NCBI GenBank assembly: GCA_964541635.1
Contig: CAZIQM010000002.1
Span: 1 to 59,177, forward strand
Direction of reading: 5' to 3'
Origin: DALYDP01 sp964541635
GTDB taxonomy: Bacteria > Patescibacteriota > Gracilibacteria > Peribacterales > Peribacteraceae
Length of the DNA stretch: 59,177 nt
Shown here: positions 32,402 to 40,479 of the stretch, one piece after another
Numbering within the stretch: position 1 is the stretch's first letter
Layout: each line of letters begins with the position of its first letter
Made by a program: the position numbers and the translations under genes
The notes under the pieces: model-generated
What the model was told of the DNA's origin: nothing
The model's database searches: none
What the model saw: only the letters and a program-made list of their open reading frames with translations

Positions 32402-32548
32402 GTGCCTCAGTTATTCCATCGGTCGACGCCCTTATCTTTAGGCGTCCCTAGAAAGTGCCCCGAAAGGGGCGCTGCTGACTCCGTCAGCATTTCTCTAGGG
32501 ACTCGTCCCGAAGGAATAGCTGAGGCGCGGAGCACAGAGCGCCCCTTT
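32402..32548 (+). ncRNA. Highly folded intergenic element: candidate structured RNA
   Basis: A 16-bp closing stem (32402-32417 with 32513-32528, two G-U pairs) encloses a small hairpin GACGCC/GGCGTC (32425-32446), a stem CCCTAG/CTAGGG (32446-32451 with 32495-32500), a hairpin GCCCC-GAAA-GGGGC with a GNRA tetraloop (32457-32470), and TGCTGAC-TCC-GTCAGCA (32473-32489). A 3' stretch GCGCCCCTTT (32539-32548) can pair instead with AAAGGGGCGC (32463-32472), so a switch between two folds is possible. It starts 55 bp after vsr and ends 41 bp before the zinc-ribbon gene. It matches no RNA family that I recognise. Strand is uncertain; the fold can form on either. Confidence 0.55.
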
Positions 32549-32589
32549 AGTGCTGCTGGACTTCGCACTTCATTCTTTCCCCTCCCTCT

Positions 32590-32922
32590 ATGTCCAGCAA
32601 GACCAAGAAATGCCCTTCCTGCGCGGAGGAAATACTCGCCGAGGCCAAGAAGTGTAAGCACTGCGGCGAGTTCCTCAATAAGCGGGGAGTGAAGAACTAC
32701 GCGGGACTCAAGCCCTCGCTGTTCGACGGCGTGCGAGAGATCTTCTGTCCGAATTGCGAGTACGAAGGGCGACCCAAGAAATACACGGGCGGCTCCACCA
32801 TCGTCGAACTCGCGTTGTGGCTGTTCTTCATCGTGCCGGGGATCATCTACTCGTGCTGGCGGCTTTCCACGCGGTGCTACGTCTGCCCAGAATGCGGCTG
32901 CAAAGAGATCAGCAAAATATAA
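32590..32922 (+). CDS. Zinc-ribbon membrane protein
   Basis: A 110-residue protein: an N-terminal zinc ribbon KKCPSCAEEILAEAKKCKHC, a second Cys pair FCPNCEYEG, one membrane segment (IVELALWLFFIVPGIIYSCW) and a third pair YVCPECGCK. The order CPxC...membrane segment...CPxC resembles LITAF-like or membrane zinc-ribbon proteins. It starts after a pyrimidine-rich leader (TTTCCCCTCCCTCT). Codon use is GC-rich like the core genome, unlike the defence genes just upstream. It could be a target or cargo of the island; function unknown. Confidence 0.7.
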   Translation: MSSKTKKCPSCAEEILAEAKKCKHCGEFLNKRGVKNYAGLKPSLFDGVREIFCPNCEYEGRPKKYTGGSTIVELALWLFFIVPGIIYSCWRLSTRCYVCPECGCKEISKI

Positions 32923-33192
32923 GCCGTGACCTTCGGAGGTATTTTCCTTCGTTTCGAGATCTCGAAAAATATCTGAATAGCTTCGAGCATCTCAAAATAC
33001 AAGCTTGCTGAAGCGCACCCTAAGCACCTTCGAACCGACTAAAGTTTTTTGTCTTCAAATAAACAAAATATCTATATTTTTTGATGCACAAAACAGGGGG
33101 GTCGTTGCCTCTGCTTATTGACTACGGTTTTCGGTCCCCAGTAAAAGGATCGCAGTATCGTTATTAATTTCTTCATCCAACTTTTTTGTTGG

Positions 33193-33408
33193 GTGCTTTT
33201 TGCCGTGCCCGCATTTCCCCCTTCCTCATCGGCCGACGACAACCATCAGCGCGCGCCGCCTGGCGCAAAGCTGGGCCACGAATTCAAACGTATTTTTGAA
33301 AAAGAAACCGGTCGTTCCATTACTGATGAAGAAGCGCAGCAGCAGGCTGAAGCACTTGTAAATCTTATCTATTTATTCCACTCACTTCCCCCTAATCATC
33401 ATGATTGA
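33193..33408 (+). CDS. Small conserved protein upstream of recombinase
   Basis: A 71-residue frame from GTG (a second GTG 12 bp inside is possible). The segment LGHEFKRIFEKETGRSITDE then EEAQQQAEALVNLIYLF resembles a short helical motif (FKxIFExExGxxITDEEA...A..L..L) that I associate with small genes near recombinases and plasmids in CPR genomes; this is recalled, not searched. It overlaps the next gene by 8 bp. The 270 bp before it are AT-rich and hold no gene that I can see, only a weak CCAAC/GTTGG hairpin. Confidence 0.5.
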   Translation: MLFAVPAFPPSSSADDNHQRAPPGAKLGHEFKRIFEKETGRSITDEEAQQQAEALVNLIYLFHSLPPNHHD

Positions 33409-33712
33409 TTTCACAGAAAGCGGTTCGATAGTCATGGCACGCCTTATCGCATCCTTGGAATTGGCACAAGGTGGCATTGAAATTGGAAGTACGCGTGCTG
33501 AAGAAAATGAGCGATTCATTTGGTTCCCCGCAATTAACGAAGTTTGGGATAAAAAGACAAAAGTTGCCTATGGCCCTGTTGAGTTCTGCATGCTTATACG
33601 GAACTGCACGAAATCAGAAGCTCGCAAGTGGATCAAGAGCGTGTGCGACAGCTGGGTTTCATGGGACGCAGAGGTGGGCCGAGGCACTTGTACTTGTTGT
33701 CGCTGTTCTTAA
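33401..33712 (+). CDS. Island paralogue A
   Basis: A 103-residue protein, homologous to the gene 30 bp downstream: both share the frame LEL...G.I....R...E..ERF.WFP...EV.DKK......P...CM....C....A..W.K. The family is not known to me. The C terminus has a Cys cluster (GRGTCTCCRCS) that paralogue B lacks. It overlaps the previous small gene and precedes paralogue B, all upstream of the recombinase, so the three may be co-transcribed. Confidence 0.6.
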   Translation: MIDFTESGSIVMARLIASLELAQGGIEIGSTRAEENERFIWFPAINEVWDKKTKVAYGPVEFCMLIRNCTKSEARKWIKSVCDSWVSWDAEVGRGTCTCCRCS

Positions 33713-33741
33713 TTTATTTATTTCATTTTCCACCGACCATC

Positions 33742-33990
33742 ATGGATAGCGAAGAAATTTACATGAGCTGTTTGCTCAATAATCTGGAACTGGATCGCGG
33801 TACCATCAACCTATCTCGAAGCAATTGTGAGGACGAGGAGTACGAGCGCTTCGCGTGGTTCCCCGGTACGAGCGAAGTGTTTGATAAAAAATTGGACACT
33901 ATTCACGAGCCACTTGGGCTCTGCATGGCAGTTCTCGAATGCGATGAGCAATCCGCAATCGCTTGGATGAAAGAAAGGGATCTCGCGTAG
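33742..33990 (+). CDS. Island paralogue B
   Basis: An 82-residue acidic protein, MDSEEIYMSCLLNNLELDRG then YERFAWFPGTSEVFDKKLD and MAVLECDEQSAIAWMKERD. About a third of the residues match paralogue A in the same order, including the ERF-WFP and DKK motifs. The start is the ATG at 33742, after a pyrimidine-rich stretch (CATTTTCCACC). No catalytic signature. A 9-bp dyad GGGGGTGAC/GTCACCCCC (34021-34029, 34051-34059) lies between it and the recombinase. Confidence 0.6.
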   Translation: MDSEEIYMSCLLNNLELDRGTINLSRSNCEDEEYERFAWFPGTSEVFDKKLDTIHEPLGLCMAVLECDEQSAIAWMKERDLA

Positions 33991-34020
33991 TTGAAACTGC
34001 AGTCTTTTATTTCTTTTTTA

Positions 34021-34059
34021 GGGGGTGACAGTTGCTCGCCTTCCGCGACCGTCACCCCC
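34021..34059. repeat. Inverted repeat before the recombinase
   Basis: GGGGGTGAC (34021-34029) and GTCACCCCC (34051-34059) are a perfect 9-bp dyad with a 21-nt loop, following TTATTTCTTTTTTA. It could be a terminator of the small genes on the minus sense, or a binding site for the recombinase. Confidence 0.45.
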
Positions 34060-34132
34060 ATTCCTTACCATCTTCCGCTGTACCTCCAGCTATTGCTAAA
34101 ATGTAGATTTTTGCCCTTCTGTAAGCCACTTT

Positions 34133-35749
34133 ATGAAGTACTTTCTCTACTGCCGTAAATCATCCGACCGTGATGACAAACAGGTTTTGAGCCTTGAAGC
34201 GCAGCAGAGAAAGATGCTCGAAATGGCTGAAAAATTGGGTCTCGTTATAGTCGAAACGTTTCTTGAGCAGAAGTCCGCCTATAAGCCCGGCCGTCCGATG
34301 TTCAACGAGATGGTGAAGAGGTTAGAGAAGGGCGAAGCTGGTGCAGTTCTGACATACCACCTGACGCGCCTCGCGCGTAACAGTTTGGATGGAGCAAAAA
34401 TTATCCAGCTCATGGATAGCGAAGTCGTTCATGAAATACGGACGTCAGAGAGTGTTCATAGGAATACGGGTGATGAAAAGTTCATGATGCAAATTCAGTT
34501 CGCGATGTCGAAGAAAAGCTCCGACGATACGAGCCAATTCGTGAAGCGTGATATTGAGACAAAGCTGAGGAAAGGGGAGCTGCCGGGGGCGGCTCCCCTT
34601 GGGTATCTCAATATTGATCAGAAGGGCGTGATCGCCGGAAATCATTTTTCCCAAGAGAAGCAGAAGCTTTTATTCGATCTCAACAGACCGCTCAAGCGCG
34701 AGGAAATCGATCCCATCAACGGTCCCATCGTACGGAAGCTATTCGAAGCTGCGGGTACCGGTATGTACACGCTCAAGAAGCTGCAGGACTTGGCATACGA
34801 ATTGGGACTACGGTCGAAGACTGATAAGAAGAATCCTGAAGCGACGATTTACGCCATCCTTACGAATCCGTATTACTACGGCGTCATTCGCTTCGATGGT
34901 CAGATCTACACCGAGAATATCCAGCACGAAGCGCTCATACCCAAGCAACTGTTCGACCGCGTGCAGCAGCTCCTGAAGCAGCGAGGAAATGGCGGCGGCC
35001 CCAAGTACCGTTTCTTTCCGTTCACGGGGCTCTTCAAATGTGGCGAATGCGGGTGCTCGATCACGGCCGAGGTCCAGAAGGGGCACATCTATTACCACTG
35101 CACGCGCCGCAAAGGACCGTGCAACCAGAGGACGTGGATCAAGACGGAGGATCTGGAAGAGCAAATCCTGGCGGTGCTGCGCCAGCTGGTCATCCCGAAG
35201 GCGTTTTTGGAATTCGCGTTCAGCAAACTGAAGGTCGTGCATAAGAAAGAGGCCGACGTACAAAACATCGGTCGACAGAATGCGGAGCGGCGCTACGGTC
35301 AATTGAAGACGAAGCTCGACGCGCTCTTGGAGATGAAGCTATCCCCGAATAACGCGAAAGGGGACATGCTGAGCGATCAGGAGTACATGGACCGCAAGGC
35401 GACCATCACGGCCGAGATGCTTGAGCTGGAACAGCAGCGGGATGCACTCAAGAAACAATCTGAAACGTGGTTGGGAGACTGCGAGGACTTCATTGGGTTC
35501 ACCCAGGAATTGTGCAATAGATATGGCATGGCCACTCTGGAGAAGCGGAAGGAGCTTCTGTTCCTCCTTTGTTCGAAAGGGGCCATTCTCAACGGCTCCT
35601 TGGCTTTCTCCTACCGCGAGCCCTTCGCAACCCTCGCCGAATTCCCCCTGGCAGGAAAAGGCCGGTTCGAACCGACTTCGTCGCTCTCCGTAAAGCAGGA
35701 GTCCTCTTTGTTTATAAAATGGCTCCCCCGACTGGATTCGAACCAGTAA
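34133..35749 (+). CDS. Large serine recombinase (site-specific integrase)
   Basis: A 538-residue recombinase. The N-terminal catalytic domain has the nucleophile Ser in FLYCRKSSDRDDKQVLSLEA and the arginine motif YHLTRLARNSLDG; a Recombinase domain follows (GYLNIDQKGV to ILTNPYYYGVIRFDG), then a zinc ribbon CGECGCSI...YYHCTRRKGPC and a coiled-coil C terminus. It should catalyse integration and excision at specific att sites. The final codons (WLPRLDSNQ) are encoded by the 3' half of tRNA-Asn read backwards, so the gene ends inside that tRNA. It is at the end of the island and is probably its mobilising enzyme. Confidence 0.93.
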   Translation: MKYFLYCRKSSDRDDKQVLSLEAQQRKMLEMAEKLGLVIVETFLEQKSAYKPGRPMFNEMVKRLEKGEAGAVLTYHLTRLARNSLDGAKIIQLMDSEVVHEIRTSESVHRNTGDEKFMMQIQFAMSKKSSDDTSQFVKRDIETKLRKGELPGAAPLGYLNIDQKGVIAGNHFSQEKQKLLFDLNRPLKREEIDPINGPIVRKLFEAAGTGMYTLKKLQDLAYELGLRSKTDKKNPEATIYAILTNPYYYGVIRFDGQIYTENIQHEALIPKQLFDRVQQLLKQRGNGGGPKYRFFPFTGLFKCGECGCSITAEVQKGHIYYHCTRRKGPCNQRTWIKTEDLEEQILAVLRQLVIPKAFLEFAFSKLKVVHKKEADVQNIGRQNAERRYGQLKTKLDALLEMKLSPNNAKGDMLSDQEYMDRKATITAEMLELEQQRDALKKQSETWLGDCEDFIGFTQELCNRYGMATLEKRKELLFLLCSKGAILNGSLAFSYREPFATLAEFPLAGKGRFEPTSSLSVKQESSLFIKWLPRLDSNQ

Positions 35750-35794
35750 CCCCCTCGTTAACAGCGAGGTGCTCTACCGTTGAGCTACAGGGGA
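35720..35794 (-). tRNA. tRNA-Asn (anticodon GTT), CCA encoded
   Basis: On the minus strand TCCCCTG/CGGGGGA form the acceptor stem, CCTCG CTGTTAA CGAGG the anticodon arm (GTT), ACTGG TTCGAAT CCAGT the T arm, and CCA is at 35720-35722. Its 3' half overlaps the end of the serine recombinase gene, which marks it as the likely integration site. Confidence 0.97.
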
Positions 35795-35894
35795 ATAAAA
35801 CCGATCGTGGGAAGAAGCTGTGATGCTAGACCGAGCTCGGTGCTCTTTTTCCGCTTCGCAAGCGAGGCGGTGGCGTTGAGCTACAGGGGAATAA
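35778..35894 (-). repeat. Duplicated tRNA-Asn 5' end: probable attachment site
   Basis: CGTTGAGCTACAGGGGAATA A occurs at 35778-35798, inside tRNA-Asn, and again at 35874-35894, a 21-bp direct repeat 96 bp apart. The second copy is preceded by GCGAGGCGGTGG, a broken version of the tRNA body. It looks like the displaced piece of a tRNA left by an integration event. Between the copies is a 12-bp palindrome ACCGAGCTCGGT and a T-run, probably a terminator. Confidence 0.7.
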
Positions 35895-35949
35895 CCGACG
35901 CTTTGGAGCCCCGAGAGTGTAGGTAATCCGTTTGGGCTATGCAACGCCT

Positions 35950-37254
35950 TTAGCAGCGGTCATGCGTGCATTTGAGCCTGTTTTTGGCCACCCAGGCGTA
36001 GATCCTCTCTCCCGCGTGCGAGATGCCGGGCACGTAGAGGAAGGGGGCGGCGGGCCAGAGGAGCGGCAGGTGCCAGCACATGAAGCGGAAGGCTTTGAAG
36101 CCCGTCCGCACCGATTGGTCCGGCAGCAGGATGTGCATCGCGAGGTCCAATTGCGATTCGTCCAGGTGCGGGGCGATGCTCTGTTTCGCGCTTGCGTCGC
36201 GGAAGTCGACGAGCGTCAGGTGCTTGAACGCGTCGAACATCGCGAGGACGAACGCGCTGCGGCGGCAGAGCCGGCACTGCCCGTCGTACAGGACCGCGAT
36301 CGGATGGACCTGCCGTCGGTTCACGACGCCCGTGAGCCACGCGCGGTCCGCGTCGTCCAAGAGGCCCAGGTATCCCGCGAACATCGCGTAGGGGAACGAG
36401 CCGACGTCCATGAGGACCATGATCGACCCGTGGAACAGCAGGCCGCCCGCCATCACGAGGCGCTTGATCGGCAGCGAGCGCGCCAGCGGGATGCGCTTCC
36501 AGAGCGGCGCGGGGATGAGCAGCAGCAACCACGTCGCTTCCCATAGTTGCGTGGCGTACGTCACGGCCGGCGCGAAGGGCATGAGCAGGTTCATGAACCA
36601 GTACGGCCAGTTGATGAACAGCATGTGGTGCAACGCCGCGCCCACGGCGGTTCCGTCGACCCACATGTCGCCCAAGAGCTTCCACCACAGCGACGACAGG
36701 TAAATGAGCATCATCTGCCAGAGCAGCAGCCTGTACGGCCACGACGGCATGGTGACGGCCGGGAGGAGCCGCCTGTTTTTCCTCCACGAAGCGTACTGCC
36801 GCCGCAGGCGCGAGAGCGACAACGCCTGGATGCCCGGCGAGAGCATCAGGATGAAGCCCACGTGGCGCAACACGGTGTCGCCGCCGCCGAGGGTCATGGG
36901 ATCGCGTTCGTGGAACGACATCACGAGCACGTAGCTCAGGATGGTCGACGTCCGCGGGAAGATGCCCAGCATCGCGCACGCGAGCGCCGCAAGCATCACG
37001 TAGTACCACGCCGCGACGTAGGAAAGGTCTCCGCCGTACGAGAGCACGCTGAGTTTCCACTCCTGGCGCGTCACGAGCCACGTGAGGTCCCGCGGGAGGA
37101 ACCCCGCGTCGGTGTAGTAGGCGCCGATGTCCTTCCACTGCATCACGAAGTACGCCAGCGTGACGCCCGCCCACGCGATGCGCATGAGTCCGAACGGCCA
37201 CGCGGACCGCTTGGCGAAGAAAAAGCCGTCGATGGCGTCTGCGAAGCGCTTCAT
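35950..37254 (-). CDS. HTTM membrane protein fused to DCC thiol-disulfide domain
   Basis: A 434-residue protein. The first ~300 residues are the HTTM type (vitamin K-dependent gamma-carboxylase-like membrane core) with about eight membrane segments (SAWPFGLMRIAWAGVTLAYF near the start; LGGGDTVLRHVGFILMLSPG). The C-terminal ~130 residues are a DCC/DUF393 domain beginning VLYDGQCRLCRRSAFVL, with the C-x2-C pair. The start ATG overlaps the upstream stop (ATGA). It is the last gene of a three-gene operon. No carboxylase activity is established for such bacterial proteins; redox activity at the CxxC is likely. Confidence 0.82.
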   Translation of the reverse strand: MKRFADAIDGFFFAKRSAWPFGLMRIAWAGVTLAYFVMQWKDIGAYYTDAGFLPRDLTWLVTRQEWKLSVLSYGGDLSYVAAWYYVMLAALACAMLGIFPRTSTILSYVLVMSFHERDPMTLGGGDTVLRHVGFILMLSPGIQALSLSRLRRQYASWRKNRRLLPAVTMPSWPYRLLLWQMMLIYLSSLWWKLLGDMWVDGTAVGAALHHMLFINWPYWFMNLLMPFAPAVTYATQLWEATWLLLLIPAPLWKRIPLARSLPIKRLVMAGGLLFHGSIMVLMDVGSFPYAMFAGYLGLLDDADRAWLTGVVNRRQVHPIAVLYDGQCRLCRRSAFVLAMFDAFKHLTLVDFRDASAKQSIAPHLDESQLDLAMHILLPDQSVRTGFKAFRFMCWHLPLLWPAAPFLYVPGISHAGERIYAWVAKNRLKCTHDRC

Positions 37255-37805
37255 GGCTGGCAAGGGGTTTCGATCGCGAGGTTAGATTCGAATTGCGGGA
37301 TCCAGGCGTTCCACCACGCCACGCCCGGCGGGGGACTGACGTACGGGACGACCGTGACTTCGTGCCACACGCGCATGCGCGTGCCCGGAACGATGCCGTA
37401 CTCCTTGCAGAGGACCTGCGCCGCCCGCTCGACCAGTTCGGGTTTGGTCGAGTTTTCCTCGATCGCCTGCCCCAGCAGCTTGAAGTGCACCGAATGCCTC
37501 CAGTAGGAGTACGTGTGGTCGTTGATCGACGCCACGTAGCTCCAGTCGCCGACCGCGTTCTGCTTCTCGACGCGGTAGAAGATGATGCGCCGCAGGGGGT
37601 TCGGCGCGAACAGGTTCCACTGTTGCCACTGGCTCGTGACGAGCACGTACGGCGTGACGCGCGGCGTGGCGTGCGCGCGCAGGAAGGTGGCCACGGGATC
37701 CTTCGCGTCGCCCGGAATCGAATACAGCCCGACGGCCGCGACGTGCCACACGCAGAAGACCGCGATCGCCGCTTTCGCGAACGTGCGCAGGTACTCTTTC
37801 ATCAT
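37251..37805 (-). CDS. Membrane-anchored partner protein of the HTTM gene
   Basis: A 184-residue protein with one N-terminal membrane segment (FAKAAIAVFCVWHVAAVGLY) and an extracytoplasmic domain containing SQWQQWNLFAPNPLRRIIFY. This WNLFAPNP pattern often occurs in proteins encoded next to HTTM genes. It overlaps both neighbours by ATGA, so the three genes are tightly coupled. Function unknown; probably works with the HTTM-DCC protein. Confidence 0.7.
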   Translation of the reverse strand: MMKEYLRTFAKAAIAVFCVWHVAAVGLYSIPGDAKDPVATFLRAHATPRVTPYVLVTSQWQQWNLFAPNPLRRIIFYRVEKQNAVGDWSYVASINDHTYSYWRHSVHFKLLGQAIEENSTKPELVERAAQVLCKEYGIVPGTRMRVWHEVTVVPYVSPPPGVAWWNAWIPQFESNLAIETPCQP

Positions 37806-39016
37806 TTCTGCCTCAGGAAAACGAATTCACGCCCCACCACGGCGTCGCCGCGGCGGTAGAGGAGGCTCGTCCGGCCGGGGAAATCGCCGTTCACGCCCGG
37901 GGGGAGCACCGCTTCGAACCCGAGGTCGGGGAGTTCCTTCCACAGCCGCTCGAGCAGCAGCGGTCCCGACGAGATCATCCACACCGGCAACGTGAGCGCG
38001 ACCGGGACGCCCGGCAACGTGGCGCGCACGCTCTTCAGGAAAGCGATCTCGACGTCTTCCACCGCTGTGCGCATTTTCTGCGCGTCCTTGATGGTCGGGC
38101 GGACGACGAGCGGAGGACCGAGCGTCGTTTCCGTCGCGATGAAGTGCACGGGTTCCTTGATGGCGAACGGTTTGGTCGCGTCCTGCTTCCAGATCGACGC
38201 CTTCACGTCTTTCTTCGGGATGCCGTATTCCTTGCGGGCCCAATCGATGTTCCGCTGCGCGCCGTTCACGGCCTTCAAGGACGCGTCGGAGGCGTGCACG
38301 GTCCACCCGCGGAGCAAGGCCTCGAGGGGAATGACGCCCGTTCCGCAGAACGGATCGAACACCGTGGGTTTCCTCGGCGTTTTCGGGTTCGCGGTCCGCG
38401 CGAGCCATTCGCCGCCGTTCAGGAGCATTTGCGCCAACTTCGGCGGCAGCAATCCCACGCGGGTGTCGCGGACCGGCTTCTTCATGTCGCGCTTCGTGTA
38501 GGCGTCGATGTCCTGCGCCGCGACGGTCGTGCCTCCCCAGAACGTTTCGCGTTCGCCGTCCCACAACATGACGAGTTCGCGGCCGCCCTTGCCCGTCACG
38601 AGCCCGGCGTCCTTCAAGAGCGCCACCGCGGCCGGTTCGTGTTCGTTACCCACGTAGCGCGCCGGCTTGCCCGCACGTTTGAGCGCGTCCTTCCCTTTGC
38701 GGTACCCGTCGTGCACCACGCGTTTGTCGAGCCCGATCGAGCGGATCGCGAAGGTCGTTTTCCCTTTCACGTTCGCCGTCTCGCGCACGAGCACGTCCGC
38801 CATTTTCTCGGGCGACGAGAATCCCTCCGCTTCCGCGGCGATGAGGATCGTGCCGCCGAGCGCGTCGAGGTCCTTCTGCGAAATCTCCGCCGCGGTTTCG
38901 AATATCACCGCGTGTTTCGGGAAGCGGGCCTTCACCGCGCAATCGGGAAAGCGCATCGCCAGTTCGGCGAGGCTGAGTTGGGGATGGTTACCGAGGAAAG
39001 CGCAGTAGCGAGCCAT
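37802..39016 (-). CDS. TRM11/TrmG10-like RNA guanine-N2 methyltransferase
   Basis: A 404-residue protein with an N-terminal THUMP-like part (RYCAFLGNHPQLSLAELAMR) and a C-terminal UPF0020-type methylase: PTVFDPFCGTGVIPLEALLR is motif I and VHASDASLKAVNGAQRNI follows. The catalytic motif IV, usually DPPYG, is TETTLGPPLV here, so activity may be lost or altered. Relatives methylate G10 of tRNA. A TATCCT box ends 7 nt upstream of the ATG; it is the first gene of its operon. Confidence 0.8.
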   Translation of the reverse strand: MARYCAFLGNHPQLSLAELAMRFPDCAVKARFPKHAVIFETAAEISQKDLDALGGTILIAAEAEGFSSPEKMADVLVRETANVKGKTTFAIRSIGLDKRVVHDGYRKGKDALKRAGKPARYVGNEHEPAAVALLKDAGLVTGKGGRELVMLWDGERETFWGGTTVAAQDIDAYTKRDMKKPVRDTRVGLLPPKLAQMLLNGGEWLARTANPKTPRKPTVFDPFCGTGVIPLEALLRGWTVHASDASLKAVNGAQRNIDWARKEYGIPKKDVKASIWKQDATKPFAIKEPVHFIATETTLGPPLVVRPTIKDAQKMRTAVEDVEIAFLKSVRATLPGVPVALTLPVWMISSGPLLLERLWKELPDLGFEAVLPPGVNGDFPGRTSLLYRRGDAVVGREFVFLRQK

Positions 39017-39023
39017 GCGTCGC

Positions 39024-39029
39024 AGGATA
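39024..39029 (-). promoter_or_regulatory. -10 box of the methyltransferase-HTTM operon
   Basis: TATCCT on the minus strand, 7 nt before ATG 39016. Confidence 0.55.
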
Positions 39030-39066
39030 CAGCCGCACGATGGTCATCGCTCCGCAAATACCCCGC

Positions 39067-40479
39067 TCACGCAAGCGCTTCCTCCCGCTCCCCGGCGGCG
39101 TCCGCGGCGAGCAGGCCCGTGAGGAGGACGACGCAGGGCAGCAATTGGACGAGCCCGCGGGCGTAACCCGTTTGCATCGTCGCTTCCACCGAAAGGTTCG
39201 TGAAGAGGAAGAGCGCCATCTGCCCGAAGTACACGATGGCGAAGAGCGCGCTGAGCGGCAGGTACGTTTTCCACGCGGCGCCGCGCCGCCACGCGAGGAG
39301 CGTGAACAGCAGCGGGAAGAGGAAGAGCCAGTTCCCTTCGAAGAACGTGTTGACCGCCACGGCCGTGACGACGCCCGGGCGCCAGAATATCTCGAACGTC
39401 GAGAACGGCTTCGCGTTGCCGAACGTCAGGCCGTTCGACCATTTGAAGACCAGCCACGGGAGCGCCACCGCGACGAGCGGGACCGCGGTCCGCAGCAGCA
39501 GGCCGATCGCGTCCCCGGCCTTCATGTCGCGCCGGCGCAGCGACAACGCGACGCCGACGAGCAGGATGAGGACCAGCGGCGGCAGGTAGATGATGAGGCC
39601 TTCGTTCTTCGTGAACGCGAGCGCGGCGAACGCGAGGCCCGCGAGCCCGAACCGCGCGCGCCGTTGCGCGGGGTCCTGTTCGCGCAGCGCGTCGAGCGTC
39701 CACGACGCGGCGAGGAACACGTGCACCGACACGAACACGTCCGCGTAGGGATTGGTGCCGTGCATCGTCGCGAGCGGCATCGCCAGGTACGCGTACGTCG
39801 CGAGTAACGCCCACCTGTTCGCCAGGCGTTTGCGCACCGCGGAGTAGAGGAGCACCGCGGCGATCGCGAACCACGCGCCGTGCACGGAGTTCGCCAATCC
39901 GTCGCTCCAGGATCCCGCGACGGCCGCCATCGACGCCTTGAAGAGCGGCACCGTCGGCGGGTACGAGCTCACGCCTTTCGGCGACGCCACGGGATCTTCG
40001 CCGGGCATCACGAGCGTGAGCGCTTTGTCTTCGAAGAACACCTTGCCGCGCAGGTTCCAGTTATCGAGCGAGTCGTCGAGGTAGGTCGGCGTGAGTAGGA
40101 GGAACGTGACGCCCGCGAAGGCGACTTTCGCCACGGCGACCGCGAAGAGCGCCCACACGAGGTATTCCCATCGGGGACGCGCGCCGTTGCGCGGCAAGGC
40201 CGGCGCCGTACCCGCGCGCCCGCGCCACGCCCAGAGCGCGGCGCTCGCGGCGAGGAACGCCGCTTCGACCGCGAGGAAGCCCGTCCTGTCGAGCGGCACG
40301 CCCGCTCCCACGTGGGCGCAGAAGACGAGCCACATCGAGAGCGCGATGCCGAGGGCGGCGCCCGCTGCCCACCGCTCGACGCGCAGCAGCACGGGCGTCG
40401 GTCCTTCGACCGCGCGGAGGAGCAGCCACCCGGCGGAGGCGGGAAGCGCGAGGCCGATGGCGAATGCGACGACGTTCAT
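39067..40479 (-). CDS. GT-C-type polytopic glycosyltransferase-like protein
   Basis: A 470-residue protein with about twelve membrane segments, the shape of GT-C glycosyltransferases that use polyprenyl-phosphate sugars. The first loop between membrane segments has LTPTYLDDSLDNWNLRGKVF, with acidic residues where the catalytic Asp of the PMT/ArnT group is placed; SSYPPTVPLF also fits. It is ATGA-coupled to the gene upstream. Acceptor and sugar unknown; glycosylation of surface polymers is likely. Confidence 0.75.
   Translation of the reverse strand: MNVVAFAIGLALPASAGWLLLRAVEGPTPVLLRVERWAAGAALGIALSMWLVFCAHVGAGVPLDRTGFLAVEAAFLAASAALWAWRGRAGTAPALPRNGARPRWEYLVWALFAVAVAKVAFAGVTFLLLTPTYLDDSLDNWNLRGKVFFEDKALTLVMPGEDPVASPKGVSSYPPTVPLFKASMAAVAGSWSDGLANSVHGAWFAIAAVLLYSAVRKRLANRWALLATYAYLAMPLATMHGTNPYADVFVSVHVFLAASWTLDALREQDPAQRRARFGLAGLAFAALAFTKNEGLIIYLPPLVLILLVGVALSLRRRDMKAGDAIGLLLRTAVPLVAVALPWLVFKWSNGLTFGNAKPFSTFEIFWRPGVVTAVAVNTFFEGNWLFLFPLLFTLLAWRRGAAWKTYLPLSALFAIVYFGQMALFLFTNLSVEATMQTGYARGLVQLLPCVVLLTGLLAADAAGEREEALA

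Noticed and set aside
32402..32548. Retron or group II intron explanation for the folded element
   Set aside because: No reverse transcriptase gene is nearby and no intron domain V/VI pattern is seen.
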